Assembly (NCBI GenBank): GCA_905182985.1
Contig: CAJJDN010000008.1
Location: 810,626 to 874,625, forward strand
From: Paramecium sonneborni
Taxonomy: Eukaryota; Ciliophora; Oligohymenophorea; Peniculida; Parameciidae
Length of the DNA: 64,000 nt
Direction of reading: 5' to 3'
Numbering within the stretch: the stretch's first letter is position 1; every line of letters begins with the position of its first letter. Positions 62,222 to 64,000 of the stretch are shown piece by piece. The position numbers and the translations under genes were made by a program. Under the pieces are notes generated by a model. It was given only the letters and a program-made list of their open reading frames with translations, ran no database searches and had not been told where the DNA came from.

Positions 62222-63191
62222 ATGAAAAAGAAATAAGTCAAATCAAAATCTCCAACGCCTGTTAAATAACATTCAGCTATAGACACACCCAGATTCAAAG
62301 AAAAAGCCTCTTAATAATCTCAAATACCTATATCTCCTAAAGTTTAAATAGACTCAGAGTACTTCTCTTTTGGTGGAATGGAGCCGATTAAGAAGTAATC
62401 TAAATCTGTTCATGAATTCAACGACAAAGAAAAAAAACTCAATAATAGTTTCACAAATGATAAACAAGCTTCAGAATCTAAACCTTAGAAAGTTCAGATC
62501 TTTAATAATAACTACTAAATTATTAACATCAATCAAATAGAGAAGAAAGAATCAATCCGTTCCCTCCAAAGATAATTTCAATAAATATTAGAGAATCAAC
62601 CACCAAAAAAATCGACTACACCTATTAAATCCAATTAATCTAACAGTCCTATTCAAATTAGTACTACTAAAGCTTCTGCTTATCCTTCAGCCAACAATTA
62701 CTTTTAAAGAATCAAAAAACAAGGTTAATCCACTTTGTTAAGGAAAAAGTTTTGATTAATAAATATATATGAATTAAACAAGCCTCTCTCCAAAAGTGCA
62801 AAACATTAAATTTGATCAATATTCTTTAAATTTGAAAAGTGTCTCTCGATGTAAAACTGAAATAGGAATAGTTCATTAAAAACCAATGATCAACTTAAAA
62901 TAAATTCTTAAGGATCACAAATCATTTAGTAACCATACTTAAATTGATACAATTCGAACTTATATTAAGGCTACAGATTCATAAAAAAGATTTCTAATCT
63001 AAAAAAGAGGATCTCGAGTTGTTACATCAAAACCAAGATATTCTGAAGAATTAGAGAAAATAAAATAAAAATTTATTAAAGTAGCAGAAAGTTGGCATCA
63101 AAAAGAAGAAAATTATATAAAAGAATAAACTCTTTTGAAATAAGAAATTGCAAGATTGCATGTGATTATTTAGCATCTTACAAAAAAATGA
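62222..63191 (+). CDS. Basic Ser/Gln-rich hypothetical protein
   Basis: Starts MKKKQVKSKSPTPVKQHS. It is dominated by Lys, Ser, Gln, Asn and Pro: SPKVQIDSEYFSFGGMEPIK, QPPKKSTTPIKSNQSNSPIQ. A 19-nt intron joins RIKKQG to KSFDQQIYMNQTSLSPKVQN. The C-terminal 60 residues are helical (YSEELEKIKQKFIKVAESWH, EQTLLKQEIARLHVIIQHLT), ending in KK before TGA 63189-63191. About 315 residues, mostly disordered with a short C-terminal coil. No family recognised; microtubule association is possible from the basic composition but unproven. Confidence 0.6.
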
Positions 63192-63363
63192 ATATCTTCC
63201 TATCTATTTATTAATTTACTAACCTTTAATTTCAATTTTATAATCCATATATTATTATTTTACATTTTAATGGTTGAATAGAGGAGTTAAATAATAGAAA
63301 TGCATGTTTTTTATACAACACTATATAATTATAATTATTATGCATCAAAATTATATTATAATT

Positions 63364-64000
63364 TCAATTATTTAATGTATGTAATCTTTATTTAGCTACA
63401 AACTAAAGAGATGAAAGTTTATATCGATCAACAATAACTTTTCTTCCAGATTTATTTACATCAAATATTGGTTCATCACCTTCAACACTTAAAACTCTTT
63501 TTTTTAATAAGATATCATTAAGAGTTTTGCATTATGTAGTATTACTTTTTTGCTAAAAATAATTATTTTTTCAATACTTTAATTTACCATAATAAACCAG
63601 CAATATATTTTTTTTGATCTTCTACTTATTCTCCTAAAATATTTATAGTTTTAGTTTATTTTTCTTTATCAATTGTTGTAGTTAAATCATGTCTTATCAA
63701 TTTCTTTTTTAATTCTTTCATTTCTTGACTGATTTCTTCATTTTTTTCAGATAATTTTTTATATTGTTCTTCCCAAATATTTAATTATTAAATACTTATT
63801 ATTTTATAATATTTTAGAAATGTTTCTCTGATTATTACAACTAATTTAATAAATCTTAATTATTTGGTAATTTTGGTTTAAACAATTAATCGCATGAACA
63901 TTCATCTGAGACAGCAAAACTAGCAAATTCTTTCTCATAAAACTTAAACTCGGTAAAAAATGTTAATAATTTAGTCAGTTTAAGATGAAGTCTTAAATTC
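63364..64000 (-). CDS. Coiled-coil hypothetical protein, 5' end beyond the window
   Basis: The gene enters from the right edge. Its visible part begins RLHLKLTKLLTFFTEFKFYE, contains SDECSCDQLFKPKLPNNQDL, a coiled coil (WEEQYKKLSEKNEEISQEMK), a 25-nt intron after WQIK, and a C-terminal end with LLKKRVLSVEGDEPIFDVNK and RKVIVDRYKLSSLQF. Stop TGA at 63364-63366. One internal join around 63,780-63,830 was not resolved. No family recognised. Confidence 0.55.

Overview
The window looks like somatic (macronuclear) chromosome sequence of a ciliate, most likely a Paramecium. It is very AT-rich. Long reading frames open only if TAA and TAG are read as glutamine, with TGA as the sole stop. Genes carry tiny GT...AG introns (about 19-31 nt). 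Genes sit tens of bases apart on both strands with no operon logic. Many products are ciliary, cytoskeletal or signalling proteins. All products below were translated by eye with the ciliate code. Small introns were placed by the GT/AG rule and by restoring family motifs, so exon edges in weakly conserved genes are provisional.

Layout. 0-16 kb: 3' two thirds of a cytoplasmic dynein-2 heavy chain (retrograde IFT motor), a coiled-coil protein, a mitochondrial-type DnaJ, a guanylate-binding-protein GTPase, a Pumilio RNA-binding protein, a class II DAHP synthase (shikimate pathway) and a small protein with two GTGRD-x-YI motifs. 16-24 kb: an unusually gene-poor stretch with two direct duplications of about 1.37 and 1.11 kb, each split by a single N. 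These look like unmerged contig ends, and each carries one gene counted twice (a hypothetical protein and a tandem CCCH zinc-finger protein). 24-34 kb: an ULK-like kinase, a PX-domain sorting nexin, a C2H2 zinc-finger protein, a Q/G/N-rich repeat protein, a WD40 protein and a cyclic-nucleotide phosphodiesterase. 34-42 kb: coiled-coil and B-box proteins, a divergent kinesin, and a membrane-anchored pepsin-like protein whose two catalytic motifs both lack the invariant glycine.

43-50 kb: a cyclic-nucleotide-binding ion channel with a Cys/His knuckle, an ankyrin/EF-hand protein, a Rab8-like GTPase, a MORN-repeat protein and a DUF3228-like membrane protein. 50-64 kb: coiled-coil proteins, a large protein with Cys pairs and a possible C2 domain, a TRIM-like RING/B-box/coiled-coil/LRR protein, a long coiled-coil protein with a Gly/Gln-rich hinge, a second B-box protein, and a partial gene running off the right edge.

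Working together: neighbours are not co-functional operons. Several could act in the same organelle, the cilium: dynein-2, kinesin, Rab8-like GTPase, cyclic-nucleotide channel and phosphodiesterase. The most striking structural trait is compaction. Three divergent gene pairs have start codons only 6, 9 and 14 bp apart, and one tandem pair has a stop and the next start separated by 4 bp. I found no CRISPR array, transposon, rRNA or tRNA that I could support.
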